The position numbers were made by a program, and so were the translations under genes. A model generated the notes under the pieces. It was not told the origin of the DNA and did no database searches. It saw only the letters and a program-made list of their open reading frames with translations. Below, piece by piece: positions 19,101 to 25,902 of a DNA stretch of 64,000 bases. The stretch is from Sphingobacterium sp. PCS056 (GTDB taxonomy: Bacteria; Bacteroidota; Bacteroidia; Sphingobacteriales; Sphingobacteriaceae): contig NZ_CP096883.1 of NCBI RefSeq assembly GCF_023273895.1, positions 4,216,001 through 4,280,000 of the forward strand. Reading direction: 5' to 3'. Positions within the stretch are counted from its first letter, which is position 1. Each line of letters opens with the position of its first letter.

Positions 19101-19205
19101 ACCAAATATAATGGTTTTACACCAGAAGTATCGGGAATGGGATTTGATGCCAATGTATATCCAATTGCATCCACATACAGCCTAGGAGTCAAAGTTTCAT
19201 TTTAA
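16152..19205 (+). CDS. susC: SusC/RagA-family TonB-dependent outer-membrane receptor
   Basis: 1017 aa. A signal peptide (to about VSAQ, residue 24) is followed by a carboxypeptidase-regulatory-like domain (ITGKVTNEQGIPLVASITV, about 28-105). The TonB-box/plug start is DEVVVVGYGTQ, and a plug with VRVRGVGSF and PLYVVDGM precedes the 22-strand barrel, which ends in an aromatic residue (KVSF). With SusD it imports large oligosaccharides across the outer membrane. It is the first gene of a three-gene operon with susD (26 bp downstream) and a GH16-containing enzyme, so beta-glucan fragments are the likely cargo (inference from the enzyme). Length and domain order are normal. Confidence 0.95.
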   Translation: MRNNVSIMASVALLSCLTNPVSAQSRTITGKVTNEQGIPLVASITVSGDSKIGTSSNENGDFTIVIPQRSSYLMVSSLGYETKTVAITGNSVTIQLKANTDFNLDEVVVVGYGTQRKGDLTAPISTVNMQDMAKRTVSNPMDALQGAVTGVQIVSSGAPGSTPSVRVRGVGSFNNESPLYVVDGMFMDNIDFLNPNDIADISILKDASGAAIYGVRAANGVILVTTKKGSLNMKSRVTYNGFAGFQTPTNILKMANAQQYAHYATATGNGAFVKNSVEKFGGTETNPAMDTDWFNELLRSKALITNHNVDVMGGSEKISYAFGLNYVKQEGIMDAKNNNQKFNMRMQADAKVTDWLKVGFMAHLNNFKSYHPNNAAFRQAYFATPLYPVYDPSLELSKPEKFGSSTAIGMQSGFWYNNPIATAFYNNNQTKGFQILPSFYVEAELWKDKITFKSQLSQRYQSTHNIGYNPIYYIDNDQRNDRSFLRSAQARNNNYILDNLLTYKDQAGKHHWTVLLGQSSREERWRETWVQANDVPESEEFWYVGVGAQGIGSATGYGENGSRNAGVSYFTRGTYDYDNKYLLTATFRADGSSKYQTKWGYFPSVGLGWVLTKEKFMENQTLFNQLKIRGSWGKLGNDGIQPNAGYATVYSGNNFSGIFGSEGTTNGTRIPGYRIGRFFSPVRWEVVEEWDGGLDFALLNNRLSGTVDYYHRTTHDLAFSRPIPFSWDRVYGNWGSVANSGWEVGLQWKDKIGALGYAIAGNVTTLKNTIKNLGGLENIMNGYPEWSAEFPARIQINEPINYYYGYEVAGVYQNQAQIDADPIASAYNKQNPNSPIVPGYFQYKDQNNNGELDENDRINLGNYLPKITYGFNLAFDYKKFDMSIAFQGVSGNKIHNLNRAMRRKYNQMNVDAAFVENLWTGEGTSNTHPSAAGSVASWNLQASSFFVESGAYLRVQNIQLGYNFDFPKLPTRIFVTADRPFMFTKYNGFTPEVSGMGFDANVYPIASTYSLGVKVSF

Positions 19206-19231
19206 TTTTTAACCCTTACTTTTTTAATCTT

Positions 19232-20782
19232 ATGAACACATTTAAATATATCCTCATAGCAAGTTGTATCGCAGTACCCCTCTCCATGAGTAGCTGTAAA
19301 AAGTTTTTAGACAAGCCTCTTGAAAATCAACAACGTTCGGAAGAAATCGACTACAGCAATACTGCCCTCATGTATGGCCCTGTTTCTGGCGTATACCGAT
19401 CAGCCGCAGACGACAATCTGGTGCATTGGATCGATCTTTCCATACGCTGTATGCGAGATGATGACTTCCTGCAGGCGGCACCCAATCCAAATGATAATCC
19501 AGAGTTAATGGCGATCAAAAATTTCCAAAATGATGTAACGGTTCAGTCCTATTGGGGACTCAATCAGTCTTGGATCAGTTATTACAGTCTGGTTATCGCA
19601 GTCAACAATGCGTTGATTGAGCTGGACAATTTTGCTGCAAAAATACCCGCGAGCAATACCAAAGACCTGATCTTAAATAAGCAATATAAAGCTGAGGTAA
19701 GATTTCTGAGAGCCTATGCCCATCTCATGGCTTCTCGCCTCTTTGGAAATGTACCCATTTTGATCGACAGTGAAAACATAGGACGTCTAGCAACCATCGA
19801 GAAGAGCACTGCGGCCGAAGTAAGACAATTTATCATTGCAGAAATGAATGAATGTATCGAAGATCTCGAAGATGCACGTCCCAATCAGTCCATCCATATC
19901 GGTGCCGTTACCAAATATACCGCACTGCTCCTAAAAGCTAAGGCTGCTGCAGACCTTGCCGGAAATGATAATGGGAGTCCCCATTGGGAAGAAGTCTTAG
20001 ATGCAACCAATAAGATCATTGCGAGCAATAAATTTTCTTTATATCCAAACTATTACGAACTGTTTAAGATACCTGGAAAACTAGCGAACGAGTCGTTATT
20101 TGAATTGCAATATTCCGATTTTGGCTTAAGCACAGGAGATATTGTACGTCCAGGAGTAGACTGGGGAACATTTTTTAAATGGCAAGGTCCATCTGGGGAT
20201 CAAAAAGGAAGTCCCATTTCAGGTGCGGGATGGGTTCCTCCGTCGCAAGATATTGTCGATTTTCTAACAAATCGTGGAGACAACGAACGTTTAAAAACAA
20301 CTATTCTCTATTGTGGAATCAACGGCAACCCAGCGACCTCGGCAACCACGCCTAGTGGTGACGTTGTCTATGGTAATCCATTTGGTGTTAAATATTTTAA
20401 TGGAAAAGCGTATCTTCCAAAAGCACAAATGACCGCAGGAAGAATGGAATATGGCGCAAATAATAATGTTCGGATACTTCGTTACGCCGATGTATTGCTT
20501 TTAAATGCGGAAGCAAAAGTAAGAAAGGGACAAAACGGGGATGAACCGTTCCGATTAGTACGAGAACGAGCTAAATTAGGAGCAATTTCGAATGTCACGT
20601 TAAACCAGATCCTGGACGAGCGTCGAGCTGAATTTGCTTGTGAGTGGTGGGGCGAACGTTTCACCGACTTGGTTCGTACAGGAAAAGCAAAAGATGTATT
20701 TGGCGCTAAATTTATTCCTGGCATGAGTGAATCTTTGCCAATACCGCAAACTCAAATAGATGCTAATCCTAATTTCAGATAA
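19232..20782 (+). CDS. susD: SusD/RagB-family glycan-binding lipoprotein
   Basis: 516 aa. Lipoprotein signal ending SMSSCKKF (lipid Cys at about residue 22). The mature N-terminus FLDKPLENQ and helical segments such as AEVRFLRAYAHLMASRLFGNVPI (TPR-like SusD core) and the C-terminal block ILDERRAEFACEWWGERFTDLVRTG are characteristic of the RagB/SusD family. The protein caps the SusC barrel at the cell surface and binds the glycan. It sits 26 bp after susC and 3 bp before the glycoside hydrolase. The C-terminus PIPQTQIDANPNF is the usual family end. Confidence 0.95.
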   Translation: MNTFKYILIASCIAVPLSMSSCKKFLDKPLENQQRSEEIDYSNTALMYGPVSGVYRSAADDNLVHWIDLSIRCMRDDDFLQAAPNPNDNPELMAIKNFQNDVTVQSYWGLNQSWISYYSLVIAVNNALIELDNFAAKIPASNTKDLILNKQYKAEVRFLRAYAHLMASRLFGNVPILIDSENIGRLATIEKSTAAEVRQFIIAEMNECIEDLEDARPNQSIHIGAVTKYTALLLKAKAAADLAGNDNGSPHWEEVLDATNKIIASNKFSLYPNYYELFKIPGKLANESLFELQYSDFGLSTGDIVRPGVDWGTFFKWQGPSGDQKGSPISGAGWVPPSQDIVDFLTNRGDNERLKTTILYCGINGNPATSATTPSGDVVYGNPFGVKYFNGKAYLPKAQMTAGRMEYGANNNVRILRYADVLLLNAEAKVRKGQNGDEPFRLVRERAKLGAISNVTLNQILDERRAEFACEWWGERFTDLVRTGKAKDVFGAKFIPGMSESLPIPQTQIDANPNFR

Positions 20783-20785
20783 ATC

Positions 20786-22846
20786 ATGAAGTATATTAAA
20801 ATAGGGATCTGGTGTTCCCTACTCCTTTTTAGCGTACAGCTAGCAGTATCGCAAGAAAACAAACCCGTCAAAACCGTCATTGCTAAAGAAAACGGTGGTT
20901 ATATTATCAAGCGTGACGGTCAGCCGTATTTTATCAAAGGAGCTGGCGGCACCAATTATATGGATCGTCTAAAAGCGTATGGAGGTAACTCCATACGCAC
21001 TTGGAGTCCCCAAAATGCCGACAAAATATTGGATGAGGCCCAACGCTTGGGACTGACTGTCACCTTAGGATTGGATGTCCGAGCTGAAAGGCATGGATTT
21101 GACTATAACAATCCTGAACTGGTCGCTCAGCAATTGGAAGGAATACGAAAAACCGTACTCCAATACCGAAACCATCCAGCACTTTTAGCCTGGGGAATCG
21201 GCAATGAGCTCAATCTGCATTATAGCAATCCCAAAGTTTGGGACGCTGTCAATGATATTGCGGCCATGATCCATGAGCTGGATCCCAATCATTTGGTGAC
21301 CACTATGTTGGCAGGTATCAACCAAAAGGAGTTTGACTATATCCAAGAAAAATGTCCAGCTATCGATCTCATTGCTGTTCAAGTATATGGCGGTCTCGCC
21401 TCCGTACCTGAGCAGATAAAACGTGTTGGTTGGAAAAAACCGTACATCGTCACCGAATGGGGACCTACAGGACACTGGGAAGTCACCCAGACTCCTTGGT
21501 CTGCTTCTATTGAAGAAAATAGTAGTGAAAAAGCTGCTGTATACAAAAGTCGCTATGAGGCCTCGATCGGAAAAGATAATCATTGCTTGGGTTCTTATGT
21601 GTTTTTGTGGGGTCAGAAACAAGAGCGCACCCCTACCTGGTATGGCTTGTTCACAGAAGCAGGTGAAGAAAATGCAGTCGTAGATGTCATGGAATATCTC
21701 TGGTCAAAAAAATGGCCTGCAAACAGATCCCCACAGGTATCGTCCCTGCTGTTAGATGGAAAAAAGGCAGCTGACTTCGTTTATGTCGAACCGGGGAAAA
21801 CTTATCCTGTTGCTGTGTCTGTAAACGATCTGGATGGCGATAAATTAACGACTCGCTGGGAGCTTCTCCACGAAAGCACCGACCTGAAAGAAGGTGGTGA
21901 CCGTGAAGAAAGACCAAAGGCTATTCCAGGACGTATTGCAGCTGAAGGTGAACAGCACACACAGCTTACAGCTCCCGCAGAAGAAGGCGCATATCGATTA
22001 TTTGTCTATGTTTCCGATGGTCACAACAACGTGGCTACAGCCAACATCCCTTTTTACGTAACGGCTAATAAGTCAAACATCAGCGCCGCAGGCACAAAAA
22101 ACACCTACCGTTTTTCAAGTGATCCCATTTGGGCAGATGAATTTAATTACGAAGGCTTACCAGACACGACAAAATGGTCGTACGATGTAGGTTCAAAATA
22201 TAACGGCTGGGGCAATAATGAGGATCAGTATTATGTCGCGTCTTCTTCCAAAAACTCGATTGTAGGCAAAGGAGTTTTAAAAATCAAAGCTTTAAAAGAA
22301 AGTAAAAGTGGAAAACCCTACACTTCTGCCCGTTTGGTCAGTAAAGGTAAGGGTGATTTCTTATATGGCCGATTTGAAGCCCGAGCAAAATTGCCCAAAG
22401 GACGCGGTACTTGGCCAGCGATCTGGATGCTGCCTACAGAATCAACGTATGGCAATTGGCCCAATTCAGGTGAAATAGACATACTCGAACACGTGGGTTA
22501 TGATCAAGATGTATTGCATATATCGACGCATACCCAAGCGTATAACCACAATATCAATACTCAAAAAACGGCCACAAAAAAGGTAGCTGGTGTTTCCGAT
22601 GTGTTCCATTTATACCGCGTAGATTGGACCCCAGAATACATCAAAGGATTTATCGATGATCAAGAAATTTTTTCTGTTGAAAACGAACATAAATCCTTTG
22701 CGGAATGGCCTTTTGATCAAAAATTCCACTGGTTGCTCAATTTAGCCATCGGCGGAAATTGGGGTGGCAAAAACGGGATTGATGAAAGAGCATTTCCCGC
22801 AGTTTTTGAAATTGACTATGTCCGGGTATATGAATTGCTACCTTAA
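20786..22846 (+). CDS. Two-domain glycoside hydrolase: GH2/GH5-like TIM barrel fused to GH16 beta-glucanase
   Basis: 686 aa with a signal peptide (to about VSQ, residue 23). Residues about 30-310 form a clan GH-A-like (beta/alpha)8 barrel with acid/base Glu141 in GIGNELN and nucleophile Glu224 in IVTEWG. A linker/Ig-like domain spans about 315-425. Residues about 445-686 form GH16 of the laminarinase type, with the catalytic motif GEIDILEH (Glu563, Asp565, Glu568) and the WPAIWMLP strand. GH16 of this type cuts beta-1,3 or mixed-linkage glucans; the first domain may trim the same polymer, for example at beta-1,6 or beta-1,3 links (inference). It is third in the susCD operon, 3 bp after susD, followed by a strong terminator. 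Both catalytic centres appear intact. Confidence 0.9.
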   Translation: MKYIKIGIWCSLLLFSVQLAVSQENKPVKTVIAKENGGYIIKRDGQPYFIKGAGGTNYMDRLKAYGGNSIRTWSPQNADKILDEAQRLGLTVTLGLDVRAERHGFDYNNPELVAQQLEGIRKTVLQYRNHPALLAWGIGNELNLHYSNPKVWDAVNDIAAMIHELDPNHLVTTMLAGINQKEFDYIQEKCPAIDLIAVQVYGGLASVPEQIKRVGWKKPYIVTEWGPTGHWEVTQTPWSASIEENSSEKAAVYKSRYEASIGKDNHCLGSYVFLWGQKQERTPTWYGLFTEAGEENAVVDVMEYLWSKKWPANRSPQVSSLLLDGKKAADFVYVEPGKTYPVAVSVNDLDGDKLTTRWELLHESTDLKEGGDREERPKAIPGRIAAEGEQHTQLTAPAEEGAYRLFVYVSDGHNNVATANIPFYVTANKSNISAAGTKNTYRFSSDPIWADEFNYEGLPDTTKWSYDVGSKYNGWGNNEDQYYVASSSKNSIVGKGVLKIKALKESKSGKPYTSARLVSKGKGDFLYGRFEARAKLPKGRGTWPAIWMLPTESTYGNWPNSGEIDILEHVGYDQDVLHISTHTQAYNHNINTQKTATKKVAGVSDVFHLYRVDWTPEYIKGFIDDQEIFSVENEHKSFAEWPFDQKFHWLLNLAIGGNWGGKNGIDERAFPAVFEIDYVRVYELLP

Positions 22847-22898
22847 ATCATTGGCATTATCCATCTGGAATTGAAGAAGTAAAATATCTAATTTTAAC

Positions 22899-22938
22899 AA
22901 AAAAATCTTTCCAGTATGGAGCTGGAAAGATTTTTTTT
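22899..22938 (+). terminator. Rho-independent terminator of the susCD-GH16 operon
   Basis: AAAAAAATCTTTCCAG pairs with CTGGAAAGATTTTTTT, a 16-bp stem around a 7-nt loop, and the T-run forms the 3' tail. It begins 53 bp after the GH16 gene stop. Confidence 0.88.
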
Positions 22939-23020
22939 ATAGCATGCACTTTGGTTCTCTTGTATTCAATTTTCTAGCATGGAGATGCCACCTCCTTTTT
23001 TCTTATTTAAACATACCGTA

Positions 23021-23125
23021 TCAACGCCATAAAATTGTTTTCAAATTCAATATAGTTGCATACACAACAATATAACCAGCGAACACGAAAGCTCCTACTT
23101 TTTTAATCCAATCGGTCAATTTCAC
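23021..23125 (-). CDS. Possible 34-aa single-span membrane peptide
   Basis: Starting at GTG 23125, the minus strand reads MKLTDWIKKVGAFVF, then continues hydrophobic to YIVVYATIL and ends NLKTILWR before TGA. A basic amphipathic start, a 17-residue hydrophobic core and a basic end are what a genuine small membrane peptide or the tail of a decayed gene would show. There is no ribosome-binding site or clear promoter, and the frame is open for only eight codons upstream of the GTG (to a TAA near 23150). Chance is a real alternative. Confidence 0.22.
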   Translation of the reverse strand: MKLTDWIKKVGAFVFAGYIVVYATILNLKTILWR

Positions 23126-23400
23126 CGCTGGACATAAGCCACAAACAGATTTTTAAAATGGATATCTAACCTCAACCCCTTCATTCAAACATCAACACGA
23201 AGATCATCGACACTGAAAATTTAGATTTCAACAAAAAATCCTTGCGACACCTCTTCAAGACATCCTGAATAGCTCCAAGCTTTTTATTTAAGCAGCATTT
23301 TAGGCGATCAGATAGGTTATTGATCCAAAACCACTCTAGAACCTGAAAAAATAAATTAGATCGCTTAAAAGCGCTTATTTGAGATGAAGCAATCTTCAGG

Positions 23401-23960
23401 CATTGATCAAGTATAGATGAAGCATAGATAGAGCGTTGATAGTGCATGGATAGTGTATCAACAGGTACCGTTTTACGCACTATCCATGCTTGACCATTAC
23501 TTAGCATATGCACTACGCATGCTTGGGAGATACATGAACCACCGTGTTCGCGCGCTGGTCTAGTCGGGGCCTCCTGATCTTCAGCCAAGCTACTGACCTG
23601 AGTCGCTATACGGTACCTTTTTAGTAGCTTTTTGGTACCGCATGGGTATACTCCCCGTGAATAACCCGTACACTAACGGTACGCTCTTGGCCACTTGAAA
23701 GCCTTATTTTCCTTCAAAATTAACAGCAGGGATGTCCAGGCTATTTGGATCTGATTCGTACTTTGTTTTAACCTTGTTCGTACCTTGTTTTAAACTTTCT
23801 CTGTCCCTGCACCACAGTTGCAAAGTCCCTGCACCGTCCATTTCCCGGGTCAGGGACGGGAAATAGGCGGTGCAGAAGCGGTGTACAGACGGCTTTCGGT
23901 AAAACACTGTCCGAATCTGATATGAAGCTGGTATCGAGCTGGTTGCTGCCAAAACTACTC
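23401..23960. repeat. Block of degenerate short repeats and inverted repeats, left of the IS
   Basis: Words of about 10-22 nt recur with small changes, for example GATAGTGCATG / GATAGTGTATC, TTCGTACTTTGTTTTAA / TTCGTACCTTGTTTTAA, and GTCCCTGCACC twice. A perfect 12-bp inverted pair lies at 23444-23455 and 23478-23489 (GCATGGATAGTG and complement), and CGGTACC...GGTACCG at 23611-23617 and 23634-23640. No coding function is visible. Confidence 0.6.
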
Positions 23961-23964
23961 CGAA

Positions 23965-23998
23965 TGTCCCTTCCTGAAAAAGGTTTACAAAAACCGAA
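23965..23998 (+). repeat. Left terminal inverted repeat of the IS3-family element
   Basis: 34 bp beginning TGTCCCTTCCTGAAAAAGG. It shares 27 positions with the complement of the right end, including the 12-nt core AGGTTTACA... through ACCGAA. It is preceded by GAA, the target duplication. Confidence 0.85.
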
Positions 23999-24022
23999 TA
24001 TTAAAACCTTAAATTTAGTATT

Positions 24023-24400
24023 ATGAAACAGCGTATGACAAAACGTAAATCAGGGGGACAACAAGTTTACAGCGACAGCTTCAAGATCTTAGTTTCCAGG
24101 GAGTACCTAACAGGCAAGTTTAGTTATTCCCAACTTGCAGAGAAATACAATCTTCCGGGAGAAGCGACTCCTCGTTATTTTATGAAATGGTACCAGCAGT
24201 GGGAAAGCAATCTAGATCTGGAAGTTCCACAGATTGTAGATTCGGAAGATCCCGGGATAAAAAATGAACAAGAGCTCAGGGATGAGCTTTTTGAGGCAAA
24301 CCTCAAGATTACCGCCCTGGAGATACTGATCAAAAAAGCGGAGGAGCTCCATGGGGCTGGGTTGGTAAAAAAGTCTGGGGCCAAATCGTCCAAGAAATGA
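24023..24400 (+). CDS. IS3-family transposase OrfA (DNA-binding subunit)
   Basis: 125 aa. The N-terminal part (about 15-70) is the helix-turn-helix of IS3 OrfA proteins: YSDSFKILVSREYLTGKFSYSQLAEKYN. It is followed by a leucine-zipper-like coiled coil (about 85-115, ELRDELFEANLKITALEILIKKAEE) used for multimerisation. The stop overlaps the orfB start as ATGA. A heptamer A AAA AAG at 24367-24373 sits nine codons before the stop, and in the -1 frame the reading continues VWGQIVQEMKSC straight into orfB. The full transposase OrfAB is therefore likely made by programmed -1 frameshifting, with free OrfA as a regulator, as known for this family. Confidence 0.92.
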   Translation: MKQRMTKRKSGGQQVYSDSFKILVSREYLTGKFSYSQLAEKYNLPGEATPRYFMKWYQQWESNLDLEVPQIVDSEDPGIKNEQELRDELFEANLKITALEILIKKAEELHGAGLVKKSGAKSSKK

Positions 24401-25377
24401 AGTCGTGTTACCAGAATATTTCGGTGACCAGACTTTGTGGACTATTTGGCAGAACTAGGCAGTCCTATTATAAATATATGGGCAGAGAGCAGGAATATTC
24501 CGTTCGCAGCGGACTTGTATTGGCCAGGGTACGAGAAATACGGAAGGACTCCCATCGCATGGGTGCCCTTAAGCTTCGCAGCATACTGACCAAAGAAATG
24601 GGCAGCGCGATGATTGGACTGGGAAGAGACGCTTTCTTTAGGCTGTTGCGTGAGAATGACCTTTTGGTCAAGTGCAAACGCAGGTATGCCATCACGACCC
24701 AATCAGACCACCGTTTCAAAAAGTGGCCCGATCTTGTGCAACGTAGGCAAGCCCTGCATCCCGAACAGATATGGGTGAGTGACATCACCTACATACGCAT
24801 CCGGGACAAATGGATCTACCTGTGCCTGATCACAGACGCCTATTCCAGAAAGATCGTGGGCTACAAACTTACTCACAGACCAACAGCCCAGGCCTGTATA
24901 TCAGCGCTCCGGATGGCCATAGCGCATAGGATGTACCCACAGAACATTCTGACCCACCATTCGGATCGAGGTATCCAATATTGCAGCACAAATTATATCA
25001 GTATATTGCAAGAAAACGGTATTGCCATAAGCATGACACAGTCCGGAAGTCCATACGACAATGCTGTGGCAGAAAGGTTAAATGGTATCCTAAAAAACGA
25101 ATATCGGATGGCCGAGACTTTTCCAGACTACAAAACTGCGCTTAACCAGCTGGTCAAAGCAGTCAACATATACAATCATTTTAGGCCACATATGGCCTGC
25201 AACATGATGTCTCCACAGCAGGCACATCAGGAATGGAAGAACCAAAATGTTCCTGGACTCTTTCAGCGACGTAGTCCGGATGCAAAAAAGTTCCGCATCA
25301 AAATGAGGGAAACAGTGGCTAGGCAACGGACAACTGATAACAGTAAGAAAAAAGACAATGACAACCATATGCAGTAG
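24397..25377 (+). CDS. IS3-family transposase OrfB (DDE catalytic domain)
   Basis: 326 aa, rve-type integrase core. Catalytic triad visible: Asp129 in WVSDITYI, Asp190 in HHSDRGIQY and Glu226 in AVAERLNGILKNEY, giving the D(35)E spacing that is the hallmark of IS3 elements. The N-terminal HTH_21-like region contains SHRMGALKLRSIL. The C-terminus has YNHFRPHMACNMMSPQQAH. Translation could start at the ATG that overlaps the orfA stop, but the functional enzyme is probably the OrfAB frameshift fusion. The reading frame is intact. Confidence 0.93.
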   Translation: MKSCYQNISVTRLCGLFGRTRQSYYKYMGREQEYSVRSGLVLARVREIRKDSHRMGALKLRSILTKEMGSAMIGLGRDAFFRLLRENDLLVKCKRRYAITTQSDHRFKKWPDLVQRRQALHPEQIWVSDITYIRIRDKWIYLCLITDAYSRKIVGYKLTHRPTAQACISALRMAIAHRMYPQNILTHHSDRGIQYCSTNYISILQENGIAISMTQSGSPYDNAVAERLNGILKNEYRMAETFPDYKTALNQLVKAVNIYNHFRPHMACNMMSPQQAHQEWKNQNVPGLFQRRSPDAKKFRIKMRETVARQRTTDNSKKKDNDNHMQ

Positions 25378-25412
25378 AAAGAAATAGAATGTAAAATATA
25401 TATAGTAATCTG

Positions 25413-25446
25413 TTCGGTATATGTAAACCTATTTCAGTATAAGACA
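25413..25446 (-). repeat. Right terminal inverted repeat of the IS3-family element
   Basis: 34 bp ending GACA at 25446. Its complement reads TGTCTTATACTGAAATAGG and aligns with the left end without gaps. It is followed by GAA (25447-25449), the second copy of the target duplication. Confidence 0.85.
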
Positions 25447-25469
25447 GAAACATCCAATTTGGTATTCTT

Positions 25470-25700
25470 CTGCCTTTCTTCGACCTTTCTTCTAGACTTG
25501 TTCTACCTCCACCTGAGTCTCCTTCGAGTCGGCTTCGAGTGTCCCCTCACTCCCTGTCGAAGCCCAGTCGAAGCCACCTCGGAGCCCACTCGAAGCGACC
25601 TAGAAGATGGGGCGAAGTTGGTCAGGAAAAGGTTGGAGGATTGCCGACCCAATGCCGAGCCAGTCTCCAAGTGATCCCGACAGGCATTCGAAACTTAATC
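25470..25700. repeat. Block of CTTCGA/TCGAAG repeats, right of the IS
   Basis: A GC-rich tract of roughly 11-12-nt degenerate units carrying CTTCGAG in its first half and TCGAAGC in its second. The halves are near-complementary: 25522-25538 (CTTCGAGTCGGCTTCGA) and 25557-25573 (TCGAAGCCCAGTCGAAG) pair at 15 of 17 positions, so a large hairpin can form. Open frames through it on the plus strand have no protein-like features. Confidence 0.6.
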
Positions 25701-25833
25701 AAAGCATATGAAAAGATTAAAGAAAAACAACACTAGTTGCTTGTGCAACAGTGCTGTTTAATGTGTTTTTTCAACCGTTTATTCAGGTAGACATAGGGGT
25801 TGTTTATATGTCACACCCACCCATAAACAACCA

Positions 25834-25874
25834 CAAAAAAAATCGCCTGGTTATCCTAGGATTGCATGGCGATT
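25834..25874 (-). terminator. Terminator of the phospholipase C gene
   Basis: On the minus strand AATCGCC and GGCGATT form the base of a hairpin directly followed by eight T. The loop itself contains the palindrome ATCCTAGGAT, so a nested or branched structure is possible. It starts 29 bp after the stop at 25903. Confidence 0.75.
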
Positions 25875-25902
25875 AACATACGATATTAGGATCGCTAAGT
25901 TT

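Larger units (their letters stand above)
22940..23964. other. Long non-coding stretch left of the IS element
   Basis: About 1 kb without a convincing gene. The first 250 bp are AT-rich and hold one possible 34-aa membrane peptide on the minus strand. From about 23400 the sequence becomes richer in GC and is built of recurring, slightly altered words and inverted repeats (described separately). The only longer open frames (minus strand 23181-23588 and 23704-23952) match no family and follow the repeats, so I do not call them genes. Confidence 0.6.
23965..25446 (+). mobile_element. Complete IS3-family insertion sequence, 1482 bp
   Basis: Two overlapping transposase frames (orfA 24023-24400, orfB 24397-25377) lie between imperfect 34-bp terminal inverted repeats that start TGTC. 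The repeats match at 27 of 34 positions by direct comparison (left 23965-23998, right 25413-25446). The 3 bp on each side are GAA (23962-23964 and 25447-25449), the duplication size common for IS3. A slippery A AAA AAG at 24367-24373 would join the frames by -1 frameshifting. All parts needed for transposition look intact, so the copy may be active or recently inserted. Confidence 0.93.
25447..25902. other. Non-coding stretch between the IS and the phospholipase C gene
   Basis: 456 bp. The first half is the CTTCGA/TCGAAG repeat block. The second half is AT-rich with no recognisable gene and ends in the terminator of the phospholipase C gene at 25834-25874. Confidence 0.6.

Noticed and set aside
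21185..21622. 145-codon minus-strand frame inside the GH16 fusion gene
   Set aside because: Antisense shadow of a well-supported enzyme; no homologous pattern.
23181..23588. Open frame of 135 codons on the minus strand
   Set aside because: It passes through the repeat block, has Cys/Arg-rich composition without domain-like pattern, and has no promoter or neighbour context.
23704..23952. Open frame of 82 codons on the minus strand
   Set aside because: It is composed almost entirely of the degenerate repeats left of the IS; no protein family resemblance.
23401..23960. Possible CRISPR array
   Set aside because: The repeats are not identical, not evenly spaced, and there are no spacers of constant length or cas genes nearby.
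25459..25736. Two overlapping plus-strand frames of 65-71 codons
   Set aside because: They are made by the CTTCGA/TCGAAG repeats and have no coding character.
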